From: Anthoceros angustus
Taxonomy: Eukaryota; Streptophyta; Anthocerotopsida; Anthocerotales; Anthocerotaceae
NCBI GenBank assembly: GCA_010909165.1
Contig: MU008182.1
Location: 186,001 to 250,000, forward strand
Direction of reading: 5' to 3'
Length of the DNA stretch: 64,000 bases
Positions 9,820 to 21,270 of this stretch are shown here, piece after piece (the first letter of the stretch is position 1; every line of letters starts with the position of its first letter). Position numbers and translations under genes: made by a program. The notes under the pieces were generated by a model. The model searched no databases and was not told where the DNA came from. It saw nothing but the letters and a program-made list of their open reading frames with translations.

Positions 9820-11205
9820 GTCCTTTGCTCCTTGTAAAGGAATTTTGTGCCGGCTGCAAGCCAACATAGTGTCTGGTAGAGAGGAAGTTTGCGGTGGTCG
9901 GAGTGCTTGGTAGAGGGCTTGCTCCCTGTGAGCACCTCGACGAGTTGCTCCCCTTGTGAATGGTTGCTGTGAAATTGCTTTGCTTTGGGTGTGTGGCGAT
10001 ACCCAAGGATCTCTCGGCTTGAGGGTAGACTATAGGGAAAGACTCCCTGGAGGTTCTGTCGACCCTAAGCCGCCGGAGGGAGCGAAAGGAGAGAAGGGAG
10101 CTGAAGAGGAAGAAGAACGGAGAGAGTACTACGGATACGGAGGAGGGTAGTCAAGCAAGGGAGGTGGCGGAAGATCCAGCCAAGGAGGGGGAGTTGAACT
10201 GGGCAACTCCGCCGGAGGAATCGCCCGGTGAGAAATTCCCTGAGACGGATAAAGGAAGCGCGGACCCACCCAAGGCACCACCCCAGTTCCCGCCAGATGT
10301 GGTCCGAGAGGTAACGGAGATGCTTCAGGAGGAAATCCGACAGGATCCGGAGGTGGTCCGGCCACAGCGCACTACTAGAAACCTGCTGCGTATGTAACGT
10401 TTTTTTGTTGTAGTTCTTGTTATGGTGATCAAAAACGTTACAACGGATGGTATGGGAGAGACTCCGTCACACAAGCCTAACTTTGTTACATTGTCTGTTA
10501 CTCTTCTCTCTACTTGAATGGCGTACTTCCCTCCAACCGCGTCCCTCTTTCTCACTTATCTATAGTAAAAATAGTTTCACTACTTGGTACATTTGAGGTC
10601 CCAGTTCTAGTTCCATTGTCGATCGGGCCCGTGAACTCCCTTGTAATTATGTTCATCCAAGCCCTCCCACGCGTGGTCCGGCAGCCTCTTGTCATGCTCG
10701 CTTTTTCATGCACCTTCCCTTAAAATATCTTTGGAAACCTCACGCCACATCCACTTGGTGGGTTCCACTCTTACTCGCACCGGGTGGGCGGGTTCTCCCC
10801 TGTGAGAGCGTTTGGCCTGTTTTGTCTTGTCTTTGGGTATCCGGGCCCGGGCGTGCCTTGTGGAAAACCGTGACATGGTGATGTTGTTCCGGTACCCTAA
10901 AACCGTATTTTGGAAGTGGCATGTATGTCTGATCCAACCCATACGAGATGGACAATGTACCCGGACAGTTAGTCATCTGGTAAATGCGACTATGCGGATG
11001 TCCGTTGCGATATGGTGAGGATAACAGGATCAACATTCGATTGTCACGCGAATACATTGTTGTTCTTAGAAGTTATAGCGACTCGATTCTGTTGTTGTGA
11101 GTGAAGATGGAGACAAAAGCGAGCTACATGGGCTTGAGTCCTCGGAATGGCGGCGCCACAGTTGGCCTTGCACATACAACATCGCACTCCCACCGTGCTT
11201 CCAAT
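9820..11205 (+). repeat. Family D2 copy 1 (1.4 kb)
   Basis: Recurs at 13896-15231 in the same orientation. Shared landmarks are TGCTTTGGGTGTGTGGCGAT (9980/14048), GTCGACCCTAAGCCGCCGGA (10058/14124), TATCTATAGTAAAAATAGTT (10557/14597) and AGATGGAGACAAAAGCGAGC (11105/15133). A Gly/Glu-rich frame at 10040-10400 (EGAKGEKGAEEEEERREYYG, then TPPEESPGEKFPETDKGSAD) may be a relic of an element protein, broken by a stop at 10148. A third, shorter match lies on the minus strand at 39.2-39.5 kb. Confidence 0.7.
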
Positions 11206-12198
11206 GGTGGATTGCGGCCGGACCTCCGGCCGCTGTCCCACCAGCCTCCGTCCGGCCCACACGCCCCCGGAGTTCCACCGGTTTCATGCGCCCGGTCACG
11301 ACGTGCCACACGGCCTCAAGAGTAAGCGTGGCCTCTGTCGTACGCCTCGCACACACCATCACACGCTAGGGTCCGCTACCAGACCTTGATCAATCTCTCG
11401 GCTGTGGCTCACCACTCAGACTCGCGTTAGCAAGGACACATAAGGGTCTACAAGAGAACGCGTATCCACCCCAAAAGAAAGATGCCTTACCAGAGCCTTC
11501 TGTACTACGCCCAAAGGCGTCTTATTACATTCTATTCCTGAAACATGTCCAGCCTGGGCAGGCCCTAGCCTTCCGCCCACTATTCTCCCTTAGCCCGCCT
11601 ATCTACGCTGGCGATGGGGCTGGAGTGTCGGCTGATTCCGCCTACCGGTGGCAACTGGTCCCTCATACAGGCCAAGGCTCCAATCGGATGATCCGCGAGG
11701 CGGCGCCTTCCCGAGATCTCGCTGTTAATGGCCAAGGTTCTGTTCGGGCTGGCCAACAAGTGGGCCCTCATCCGTTGCCTTAAACCCAACCCTGGCCAGT
11801 GGCCATGGTCTTCCGACCCTATCTCGGCCATGGCCACGGCTGAGGCCATGGTTTGCAAACCCTTCACACGGCCATGCTGTCTGGTCTCGTCTCCGAGTCC
11901 GGACCTCGTGGTCCGGACCATGGGTCCTGAACTCCCTCACCTGGAGAACTCCCGGGGTCCGTCTCGCCCACGGACCCCCGCCTATCTTGGGTCTTCTGGA
12001 CTTCTCCTTCTCACCCCCGTGGCCCGCCTCCCTTTCTTCCCTAGTGGGGTGCGGACTTACCTCATGTCCGGTGGTGTCCGCCAAAACGCTTAAGGACTGC
12101 TCACTGGGCCCCAGATCCTACATGGTTCTACTCGCCTAGTCAGCCCCTCCTTACCACTCTCACTACGCCATCTTCCATTGGGAAAGAGTGGGTGGATT
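11206..12198 (-). repeat. Family D1 copy 2, circularly permuted
   Basis: 11206-12075 matches 8796-9690 and 12075-12198 matches 8680-8804, so the unit is rotated relative to D1 copy 1. It begins and ends in GGTGGATTG (11206-11214 and 12191-12199). The permuted join is near 12075 (GGTGTCCGCC, then AAAACGCTTAAGG). No gene is seen. Confidence 0.65.
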
Positions 12199-12905
12199 GA
12201 AGATTGGAATCCTTGGTACGTAAACAAAGGCAAACCACATTTTGGGCACCGGCTTCGCAAAACCGTCATGGTTTGCGGCCATACCAAATCTTTGCACAAG
12301 AACAACAAGCGAGCACACTCACCTCCACGTCAAACTCCTATCTTCATTGAGCTCTTGTGCATGAAGAACTCGCCTTCATATACCTCCACATCCGGCTCCA
12401 TGGCTCCTTGTCGAATAGGTACCCATGTGATCGCCCGCCAACAAGGCATGAAGTCGTCCTCCGCCAAGGTGAAGCGGGCCTCAGCGATCATGTCCGCGCC
12501 TCGAGTGGTAGTAATGGCCTTCGTCATTCACTTTGAAATCTGCATATGCGACAAAATGGTCCACTGTTGAGTGAACAAAACCCTCGTGATACACAGCAGA
12601 AGTTTGCCCCATCAATTCTTCACAATAGTGACAATGCCACATCTTGTAGATGGGGCTGTAAGCATGGACCTTAACGCATGCAGGCGATCCACGGAAGGTA
12701 CAGCGTTGATCCCAATAGGGCCCCTCTCGCGCATATATGTGTTTCCCCATCCACTTGTGAAATTGTGCCTCCTCCGCAATGGCGTCCATAAGTTCCCACC
12801 AATCCAATCACCTTGTTGGGTGCCGAGGTAATTTCTCCAAATTGGGCCACCTACGCACCACGAAGTGTGAACAAGTGCTCTCCCAACATGGCGTCACAAT
12901 ACAAT
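12191..12905 (-). repeat. Family D3 copy 1, with an unrecognised minus-strand ORF
   Basis: The D3 sequence occurs at 12191-12905, 13171-13815, 15232-15655 and in part at 16579-16784. On the minus strand 12807-12481 is open for 108 codons (MDWWELMDAIAEEAQFHKWM near its start, MWHCHYCEEL later) and 12527-12330 for 65 codons (DFMPCWRAITWVP, EVYEGEFFMHKSSMKIGV). The same peptides appear, frameshifted, in the other copies, which suggests an old element protein read right to left. I do not recognise the family; the HCHYC cluster alone does not define a zinc finger. Confidence 0.45.
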
Positions 12906-13180
12906 TTCTCCCTTAGCCCGCCTATCTACGCTGGCGATGGGGCTGGAGTGTCGGCTGATTCCGCCTACCGGTGGCAACTGGTCCCTCATACAGGCCAAGG
13001 CTCCAATCGGATGATCCGCGAGGCGGCGCCTTCCCGAGATCTCGCTGTTAATGGCCAAGGTTCTGTTCGGGCTGGCCAACAAGTGGGCCCCTCATCCGTT
13101 GCCTTAAACCCAACCCTGGCCAGTGGCCATGGTCTTCCGACCCTATCTCGGCCATGGCCACGGCTGAGGCCATGGTTTGC
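12906..13180 (-). repeat. Near-identical 275-bp D1 fragment inserted inside D3
   Basis: Matches 11583-11856 with a single one-base indel. The left join lies in TTCTCCCTT and the right join in CATGGTTTGC. Both words are also present at the corresponding places of the parent sequences. It interrupts D3 between two otherwise familiar D3 parts. Confidence 0.85.
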
Positions 13181-13895
13181 GCCATACCAAATCTTGCCAA
13201 GAACAACAACAGCGGCACACTCACCTCCACGTCAAACTCCTATCTTCATTGAGCTCTTGTGCATGAAGAACTCGCCTTCATATACCTCCGCATCCGGCTC
13301 CATGAGCTCCTTATTCGAATAGGTACCCATGTGATCGCCCGCCAACAAGGCATGAAGTCGTCCTCCGGCCAAGGTGAAGCGGGCCTCAGCGATCATGTCT
13401 GCCGCCTCCGAGTAGGGCGTAATGGCCTTCGTCATTCACTTTGAAATCTGCATATGCGCAAAATGGTCCACCACAGTGAGTGAACAAAACCCTCGGATAC
13501 ACAGAAGTTTGCCCCATCAATTCTTTGCAATAGTGACAATGCCACATCGTAGATGGGGTAAGCATGGACCTTAACATAATCTGGGCCATCCACGGAAGGT
13601 AGACGTTGATCCCAATAGGGCCCCTCTCGCGCACATATGTGTTTCCCCATCCACTTGTGAAATTGTGCCTCCTCCGCAATGGCGTCCATAAGTTCCCACC
13701 AATCCAATCGCCTTGTTGGGTGCCGAGGTAATTTCTCCAAATTGGGCCACCTTACGCACCACGGAAGTGTGAACAAGTGCTCTCCCAACATGGCGTCACA
13801 ATACAATTTCTCCCTTGCGGTCTCAAATCGGCGGCGATGTGTTCACGCCAATTCTCTCGGAGTGCCTCAAGCTTGGTGCACGAATATTGCGAGCT
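13171..13895 (-). repeat. Family D3 copy 2
   Basis: Same sequence as 12267-12905, extended to 13895 by CTCAAATCGGCGGCGATGTG and what follows, which recurs at 16703-16775. Minus-strand frames here (13806-13432, 124 codons, starting MYCDAMLGEHLF) continue the unrecognised D3 protein upstream of the DWWELMDAIAEEAQF segment. Confidence 0.6.
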
Positions 13896-15231
13896 CCTTT
13901 GCTCCTTGTAAAGGAATTTTGTGCCTACCGCAAGCCAACATAGTGTCCGTAGAGAGGAAGCTCATGGCTCTGAGTGCTTGGTAGAGGGCTTGCTCCTCGT
14001 GAGCACCTCGACGAGTTGCTCCCCTGTGAATGGTTGTGAAATTGCTTTGCTTTGGGTGTGTGGCGATACCCAAGGATCTCTCTCCGAGGGTAGACTATAG
14101 GGAAAGACTCCCTGGAGGTTCTGTCGACCCTAAGCCGCCGGAGGGAGCGAAAGGAGAGAAGGGAGCTGAAGAGGAAGAAGAACGGAGAGAGTACTACGGA
14201 TACGGAGGAGGGTAGTCAAGCAAGGGAGGTGGCGGAAGATCCAGCCAAGGAGGGGAGTTGAACTGGGCAACTCACGAGGAATCGCCGTGAGAAATTCCCC
14301 GAGATTGAGGGGAAGCGACTCCACCCAAGGCACCACCCCGCCTCCTGAAGGGTCCGAGAGGTAACGGAGATGCTTCAGGAGGAACCGACAGATCCGGAGA
14401 GGTGAAGCACAAACAAGACTACTAGAAACTGCTGCGTATGTAACGCTTTTGTTGTAGTTCTTGTTATGGTGATCAAAACGCTATAACGGATGGTATGGGA
14501 GAGACTCACACACAAGCCTAACTTTGTTACATTGTCTCACATTTCTCTACTTGAATGGGTGCATGCTTCCTCCAACCGCACCGTCCCTCTTTCTCACTTA
14601 TCTATAGTAAAAATAGTTTCACTACTTGGTACACGGAGGTCCCAGTTCTAGTTCCATTGTCGATCGGGCCCGTGAACTCCCTTGTAATTATGTTCATCCA
14701 AGCCCTCCCCACGCGTGGTCCGCAGCCTCTTGTCATGCTCGCTTTTTCATGCACCTTCCCTTAAAATATCTTTGGAAACCTCACGCCACATCCACTTGGT
14801 GGGTTCCACTCTGCTCGCACCGGGTGGGCGGGTTCTCCACACGCGAGACGCTTTGGCCTGCTTTTGTCTTGTCTGGGTATCCGGGCCCGGGCGTGCCTTG
14901 TGGAAAACCGTGACATGGTGATGTTGTTCGGTACCCTAAAACCGTATTTTCGGAAGTGGCATGTAATGCGATCCAACCCATACGAGATGGACAATGTACC
15001 ACAGACGGGTTAGTCATACAGTCACGCTACTATGGATGTCCGCTGATGGTGAGGATAACAGGATCATGATTCGATTGTCACCGAATACATTGTTGTTCTT
15101 AGAAGGTAAGCGACCCAGCTATTGAGTAGTGAAGATGGAGACAAAAGCGAGCTATGGGCTTGAGTCCTCGGAATGGCGGCGCCACACGCACACGCATACA
15201 ACATCGCACTCCCACACGCCGTGCTTCCAAT
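13896..15231 (+). repeat. Family D2 copy 2
   Basis: Second copy of 9822-11205, joined to D3 through CCTTTGCTC at 13896-13904. Small deletions and substitutions throughout distinguish it from copy 1, for instance at 14270-14345 and 14820-14840. Confidence 0.7.
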
Positions 15232-15655
15232 GGTGGATTGAAGATTGGAATCCTTGGTAAACGTAAACAAAGGCAAACCACATTTTGGAGCCGTCGGCTT
15301 TCGCAAAACCGTCATGGTTTGCGCCATACCAAATCTTGCCAAGAACAACAACGGGCACACTCACCTCCCCACGCCAAACTCCTATCTTCATTGAGCTCTT
15401 GTGCATGAAGAACTCGCCTTCATATACCTCCATCCAGCTCCGCAAGGCTCCTTATTCGAATAGGTACCCATGTGATCGCCCGCCAACAAGGCATGAAGTC
15501 GTCCTCCGGCCAAGGTGAAGCAGGCCTCAACGATCATGTCCGCCTCCGAGTGGTAATGGCCTTCACATTCACTTTGAAATCAGATATAAAGAAAATGGTC
15601 CACCACGTGAGTGAACAAAACCCTCGATGATACACTGTAGAAGTTTGCCCCATCC
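15232..15655 (-). repeat. Family D3 copy 3 (partial)
   Basis: Matches 12191-12610. It starts at GGTGGATTG (15232-15240), after a D2 left side, and ends near 15650 at CCCCATC, where it switches to family D4. Confidence 0.65.
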
Positions 15656-16588
15656 AATGTTAGCTCATCGACAATATAACAAGGTTAAATGCATTCTGGT
15701 TGGCATCGACACGGAAAGCTGGGTGTCGTGGTATGTGAGAGGTGGCGGCGTTCTGGCCCAGTGGGCATTTGAAGTCGCTATTGTGAAAATCCACACTGTG
15801 TGTGACAGATAGATGCCGCCCATGAGAATACGACCGTGGAGATGCAGAGTGCGTTGTTGGCGTCCCATCCTTCTCATCAACGAGCATGATACCCGGCATG
15901 TCGTGCGGGGAAAGTGAGCGGTGCCCTCAATGCGACTTTCTATGGGCAGCGATTAACATTCTTGAGGCGGTGGGGTATTTTCAGTTTGAACCATCGTTGC
16001 AATGCGCGTATCACGAATCCGGACTTGACGCATACTATGTCCATGCCACGCTGCGAACATAGCAACACCCATCCCTGCACACATTTCACAGCAACATTGT
16101 GAGGAAACTATCCGTCGTTGGTATCGTGAAGCGGTGAGTGCCGTGGAATATGCAAGCATGTTCTCCCTACTTGATTACGTGACTTGTTTAAGGTTATGCA
16201 TCTCATTTATTTTTTTCGGGCTTTCAATGCAGCGCGTAGGAATTTGCCGGTCCCGCCCATTCACGAGGATGAGCGTGGGCATGCCGTCATTTGATAAGGT
16301 GCGGTTTGAATCCATCGATGAGCAACACATGTCTCCTCCACTCGGCGACATCAATACGCCACGCAACGGATGTATTAATTTATGCCCACCCACCGCATTG
16401 AGCGGTGAGCGAACGCTTGATGGCGGGCGGGCACATGGTGTGGATGATGTGGACCATGATGACATGGCGGTTGGGATCCCCAACAAGTGCCAGCGATGAC
16501 ACGGCGGCCGGGCGGAAACACCATTGTTCACAGTTGCAACATTGCGCCACGAAACTTCTCTCGCTGCGACGCTCCTATCAATCCAATC
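15646..16588. repeat. Family D4 copy 1
   Basis: Recurs at 17889-18872 in the same orientation. Landmarks are CATCGACAATATAACAAGGT, ATGAGAATACGA, GTGAGGAAACTATCCGTC, GGCTTTCAATGCAGCGCGTA and AGCAACACATGTCTCCTCCA. Frames on either strand are short and inconsistent between copies, so no gene is called. It ends in CAATCCAATC at 16579-16588. Confidence 0.7.
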
Positions 16589-16784
16589 GCCTTGTTGGGT
16601 GCCGAGGTAATTTCTCCAAATTGGGCCACCTTCCGCACCACCGAAGTGTGAACAAGTGCTCTCCCAACATGGCGTCTGCAATACAATTTCTCCCTTGCGT
16701 CTCAAATCGAGGGGCGGATGTGTTCACGCCAATTCTCTCGGAGTGCCTCAATTGGTGCACGAATATTGCGAGCTCCTTTGCTCG
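16579..16784 (-). repeat. Family D3 copy 4 (fragment)
   Basis: Matches 13700-13904, entered through CAATCCAATC and left through CCTTTGCTC (16775-16783). A minus-strand frame (16937-16578, 119 codons) extends the unrecognised D3 protein toward its N-terminus (KELAIFVHQ, then LGEHLFTLRWCGRWPNLEKL). Confidence 0.6.
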
Positions 16785-17888
16785 ACCTAGGAACCCAAGA
16801 CCCAACCTTTCAAGCTCCCAAACTTTCCCGTTCGGCCGATCTCGGAGCAGCCGAGCATCATCCTCCAAACTTGCTCTTGTGACAAACCGATGATGCATTT
16901 CCGGCAACCCTGCGCCTCCATGACTTGGAGCACCCACCTACCCTCTCCCCTCCCCACACATATGGGGTGTGCACATCTCAGTCGCCCACGCACACCTTCT
17001 CATCGCTTCCACCGCCCGAGGCTGCACTCCAAATTGGCAGCGACATGCATGCCATCCCAGTTTGGTGGAGTTGTCGCCGGTCGGACTCGAACCCGAATGT
17101 GGCCATCACAAGCGTGCCGTCGTGCCGCCAGCGGTACTCTATGGGCGGGTTCGCCATTGCCAATGATACCATGCTCCATGTGTTGGGTGTATGTAATTGG
17201 TGAGACGATTCGGGCTAGTAAGGCTCTGTTTGGTGTGCCATCCATGGCGGTCCGGTGGATTCGCGAGAAATGTAAGGTAAGCCGGCGGTGCGCATATGCA
17301 AGCAAGTGTGCGGCAAATAGAAGGGAGTCAACCTCGGTGACAAACACGCTTTAGTCTTGGTGAACTTTGGGAAGGCAATGCTTTTCCATCTTTACTTCAA
17401 TTCAACAACTTCTTACACACACACCTTTGTGGAAGTGCTACAAAACTCCACGGGACATCCTGCAGTCGGCGATTCCGGCTACTGTGTGCACTTGTTGTCG
17501 GTCGTCATGGCATGTTCCCCCGCGTGTGCCCTACTGCAGAAATAAACACCTAGGATACCGGCATCTGCCACTTGCAACGTCTTGGCAAGCGGCTAGTGCG
17601 GGCTTGCAATCGTCGGCGCGAGTTTGGAATGCTTGTCTTCAAATGGAGGTTGCGGCCTTCTCGCCACATTGTGGCCGTGTCTTTGGTGATGTTAGCTCCA
17701 TGTCTTGGCTGTGGAAAACTCTTCTCATGCACATCTTCGCATATGAGGAGAACTCGGGCGTTGTTGCGGCGATAGCCTTCCGATGGGAACGGAAAGAATC
17801 GATCGCCGACTATACGTGTTGGCAAAATCTACCAATGCCTCGTACCACGGGGCATTGGCGTGTGGTAATGCAGCCATCTCCTCAAGCC
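16785..17888. other. Single-copy stretch, no gene recognised
   Basis: I find no second copy of this 1.1 kb in the window. Open frames reach 176 codons (17367-17897, plus) and 115 codons (17347-17000, minus), but none shows a family pattern. GGTTCGAGTCC on the minus strand near 17080 resembles a tRNA B box but has no matching A box or T stem. Confidence 0.4.
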
Positions 17889-18872
17889 CGACAGTGATGC
17901 CATCCAATGTTAGCTGTCCATCGACAATATAACAAGGTTAAATACATTGCTGGTTGGCATCGACGGAAAGCGATGGGTGCGTGGTATGTGAGAGAGGTGG
18001 CGTTCGGCCCTGCAGGCATTTGAAGTCGCTATTGTGAACATCCACATTTTGTGTGAGATAGATGCCGCCCATGAGAATACGAACGTGGAAGCGAGTGCGT
18101 TGTTGGCGTCCCCATCCTTCTCATCAACGAGCGATACGGCATGTCATCCGGAGAAAGTGGCGGTGCCCTCCAATGCGACTTTCTATGGACGACCACGGCC
18201 GTGATTAACATTCTTGAGCCGGGTGGGGTATTTGAGTTTGAACCATCAGTTGCAATGCCGTATCGGAATCCGGACTTGACGCACATGCTATGTCCATGCC
18301 TGCCGCTGCGAACATAGCAACACCCATCCGCACACATTTCACGGCAACATTGTGAGGAAACTATCCGTCATTGGTATCGTGAAGCGGTGAGTGCCGTGGA
18401 ATATGCAAGCATGTTCTCCCTACTTGATTACGTGACTTGTTTAAGGGTTATGCATCTCATTTATTTTTTTTGGGCTTTCAATGCAGCGCGTAGGAATTTG
18501 CCGGTCCCAGTCCTCGCCCATTCCTAAGGAGGAGACGCGTGGGCATGCCACCGTCATTCCACCTGCAATAAGGTGCGGGTTGAATCCCTCTGATGAGCAA
18601 CACATGTCTCCTCCACTCGGCGACATCAATACGCCACAGCAACCAGATGTATTAATTTATGCCCACCGCATTGAGCGGTGAGAAGCGAACGCTTCGATGT
18701 CGGGCGGGCACATGGTGTGGATGATGTGGACATCGATGACAGATGGCGGTTGGGATCCCCAACAAGTGCCAGCGATGACACGACCGGAATTGCCGCGGAA
18801 ACACCATTGTTCAGTTGCAACATTGCGTAGCGAAACTTCTCTCAACTGCGACATACTCCTATCAATCCAATC
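17889..18872. repeat. Family D4 copy 2
   Basis: Second copy of 15646-16588, about 2.25 kb downstream. It continues past CAATCCAATC (18863-18872) into sequence leading to the CACTA transposase. Copy 1 switches at the same word into D3. Confidence 0.7.
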
Positions 18873-18959
18873 CAAGTTCGGTATATCGATGTTGCCATGA
18901 CATATTGAGGCTCTTGGCATCACTTGCGCCATCGGAAACTCGCCACGGTCCATGGCGGA

Positions 18960-21270
18960 GGCAAAGAAAACCCTATATATGTTTGGGCCCAAGGTCAAAA
19001 GATTCACGCTTTGTGTTAATATTTGCTTTTCCGTGGACCATATGCTTGGAAATTTGCGAAATGTGCATCGGCCGGATATGTATCCGCAGGTCTACCAAAT
19101 GGTACTAGGAGTACCCGAAAAGTCCTCGCATTTTCCCTCAAGTCTAGGGTGACTCGTATGTTTTGCCCAGACAATGCGCTCATGACTTCGTGCGTGACAA
19201 TGCGGGCGTGGATGGTTCCATGGGCATCATGGCCGATACACACCATGGGGCTGGATGGGTTGGACGGTTTTGGCTTGGAACCGCGAAATATTCGTTTGCT
19301 CTTACCAGATGGGTTTAATCCTTTTGGGCATAAGTCTACATCCCATTCCATTTGGCTGTGTTCTTGGTTGTGCACAACTACCACCATGGTTGAGTCTGTC
19401 TCAATATCATAATGCCAATTATAGTGCGGGGCCCCACATTGTCCCGAATTTCGATGTCTACATGGAGCCACTATTGCAGGAGTTGAGTGACCTTTGGAGT
19501 GGGATACCAATGGAAGACTTCTCTGGCCGGAAGGCAGCCCACAGCGGAAATTCCGCTTGCGTGCAGCTATTTTGCACACGATAGCTGATTACCCGAGCTT
19601 GGGAACATTGTCGGGGTTTGGTGAAAGGGTCAGAGCATGTATGGAATGTTGGGATGCATTAGGATCCCGATGGGCACCTTCAAAAGGAGGTATATCTGGA
19701 TGGCTGCCACCCAACCACCCCATGCGTCGCCTTCATTCATATGTACAATGGCGAAGTGGAAAGGCGCCACTACCACACGCACCAACTTATGCCACGGTCA
19801 TCTCCGACATGGAACATAGGGAGAAAGCAACATCGAGGAGTTGAGGGGCGAGGGTTGTTCGGCCGTCACGTGGTTCAAATATTTACCATATTGGAGGGAT
19901 ATAAGTGGGCATGAAGGATGTGATGCACGTTGAAAGAAACAATGCGGAGACTATCGGCACACTCTAACAGGAGAAAAGGATGACTTGAAATCCGGTTGGA
20001 CATGGAAGAATACGGTGGGAAGCACGACTTGTGGCCTCGTGGAGCCAATAGGGACCAATATACTCGGCGTATGTGTTATCGTCTCGGACTTGGAGAAGGT
20101 TATGAAGGAAATGCAAGCAATCAAACTACCCACGGATATGCTTCTACATCGCAAAAAGCTAGCTTGGCAAAGTGGGAGTTTAAAAGCACACGATTGGCAT
20201 GTACTAATGGAAATATACTTCCCAATTGTTTTAAGGGAAGAATTAAACCAGATGTGTACAAGGCGGTGGCGGGTTGAGCAAACTTTATCGGTGGATATGC
20301 CAGTGAGAATCCGGGGCATGAGGTGGGAAGAATGCAAGCGAGTGCATCAAAGTCATGCGACTTGGAGAGGGAATTCCCACCTAAATTGTTTGATATTTCC
20401 ACCCACCTCATTATTCATCTTGTGGATGAGGTCGCACTTGGCCTGTTCATGTCGGATGGATGTATCCGGTTGAAAGATATCTAGGAAGGAGGAAGGAAGA
20501 CATCCGACAACGCAAAGAAACCGAGGAAGCATGGCGAGGGTATGTTCGAGAGGAGGTCATGTTTGCAAAGGCTTACCTTCATCATCCAAAAAGCCCATAT
20601 TTACGGTGAGAAAGATGAGCCTGACGGTGAACCGTTAGGAATGGGCAAGCCATACAAGTTCACGCGTCGAGCTCCACCAGTCCACAATTTTGTGTTGAGA
20701 CACACGATGGTTCTTGACCCCTTCCTCGACTTTACAACGAAGAGGTCATGGATGTTGATGATGAAGGCAGCAATCTTTCGCGCGTGGGTTCATCTTGGCG
20801 GGGATTCGGAAGGTGGGAGTCATCTGTGCCTGCTGCGATGTTGCGCCATAATGGATGGGCCTTCTATTTGGCGACTACTTATAGGCACATGTGGAGCAAT
20901 GGTAGCCACTCGCACCTTTGCGGAAGACCATCCGAGACGGAGTTTGTACAAAGTATGTCATGGGAGAGGTGTGGACATACTATGGCAATGTAGCGGAAAT
21001 AATTCGAGTGCGGTTGCAAGCGGATTAATGGTCCTTAAGGTCAAGTGGTTTGAGTGTAATCCAAGTGGGAGATCCCAATCCATTCGCGAAACTTACGGTG
21101 GATTTGATCTCGTGTTCCGGAAAACGCACATATGTTGCGATGGAGTTGACACCCCTTTCATATGGCCACATCAAGTTACAATGCATATTCCATCTTTGAA
21201 GCACGGGAGAATAGAGGTGGGCTTTAGCGGACGCTGCTGCAGCGTGGGTGGAGAAGGCAGTCGACAATAA
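18960..21270 (+). pseudogene. CACTA (En/Spm) transposase, frameshifted
   Basis: Several frames together give the order expected of plant CACTA transposases. First come Transposase_21-type motifs: PRKVL-like RKVLAFSLKSRVTRMF near 19110, EPRNIRLLLPDGFNPFGH near 19290, GPHIVPNFDVYMEPLLQEL near 19430, TIADYPSLGTLSGF near 19585 and LPPNHPMRRL near 19710. A DUF4218-type part follows (LKAHDWHVLMEIYFPIVLRE near 20185, then WMYPVERYLG near 20455). Last is a DUF4216-type part (VWTYYGNVAEIIRVRL near 20970, VLKVKWFECN near 21035, DTPFIWPHQVT near 21150). At least six frame changes and several stops make it non-functional. It would have encoded the enzyme that cuts and inserts CACTA elements. No terminal repeat was found immediately left of it. 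Confidence 0.85.

Noticed and set aside
17070-17100. tRNA B-box-like GGTTCGAGTCC on the minus strand
   Set aside because: No A box at the right distance and the T stem does not form; coincidence in repeat-derived sequence.
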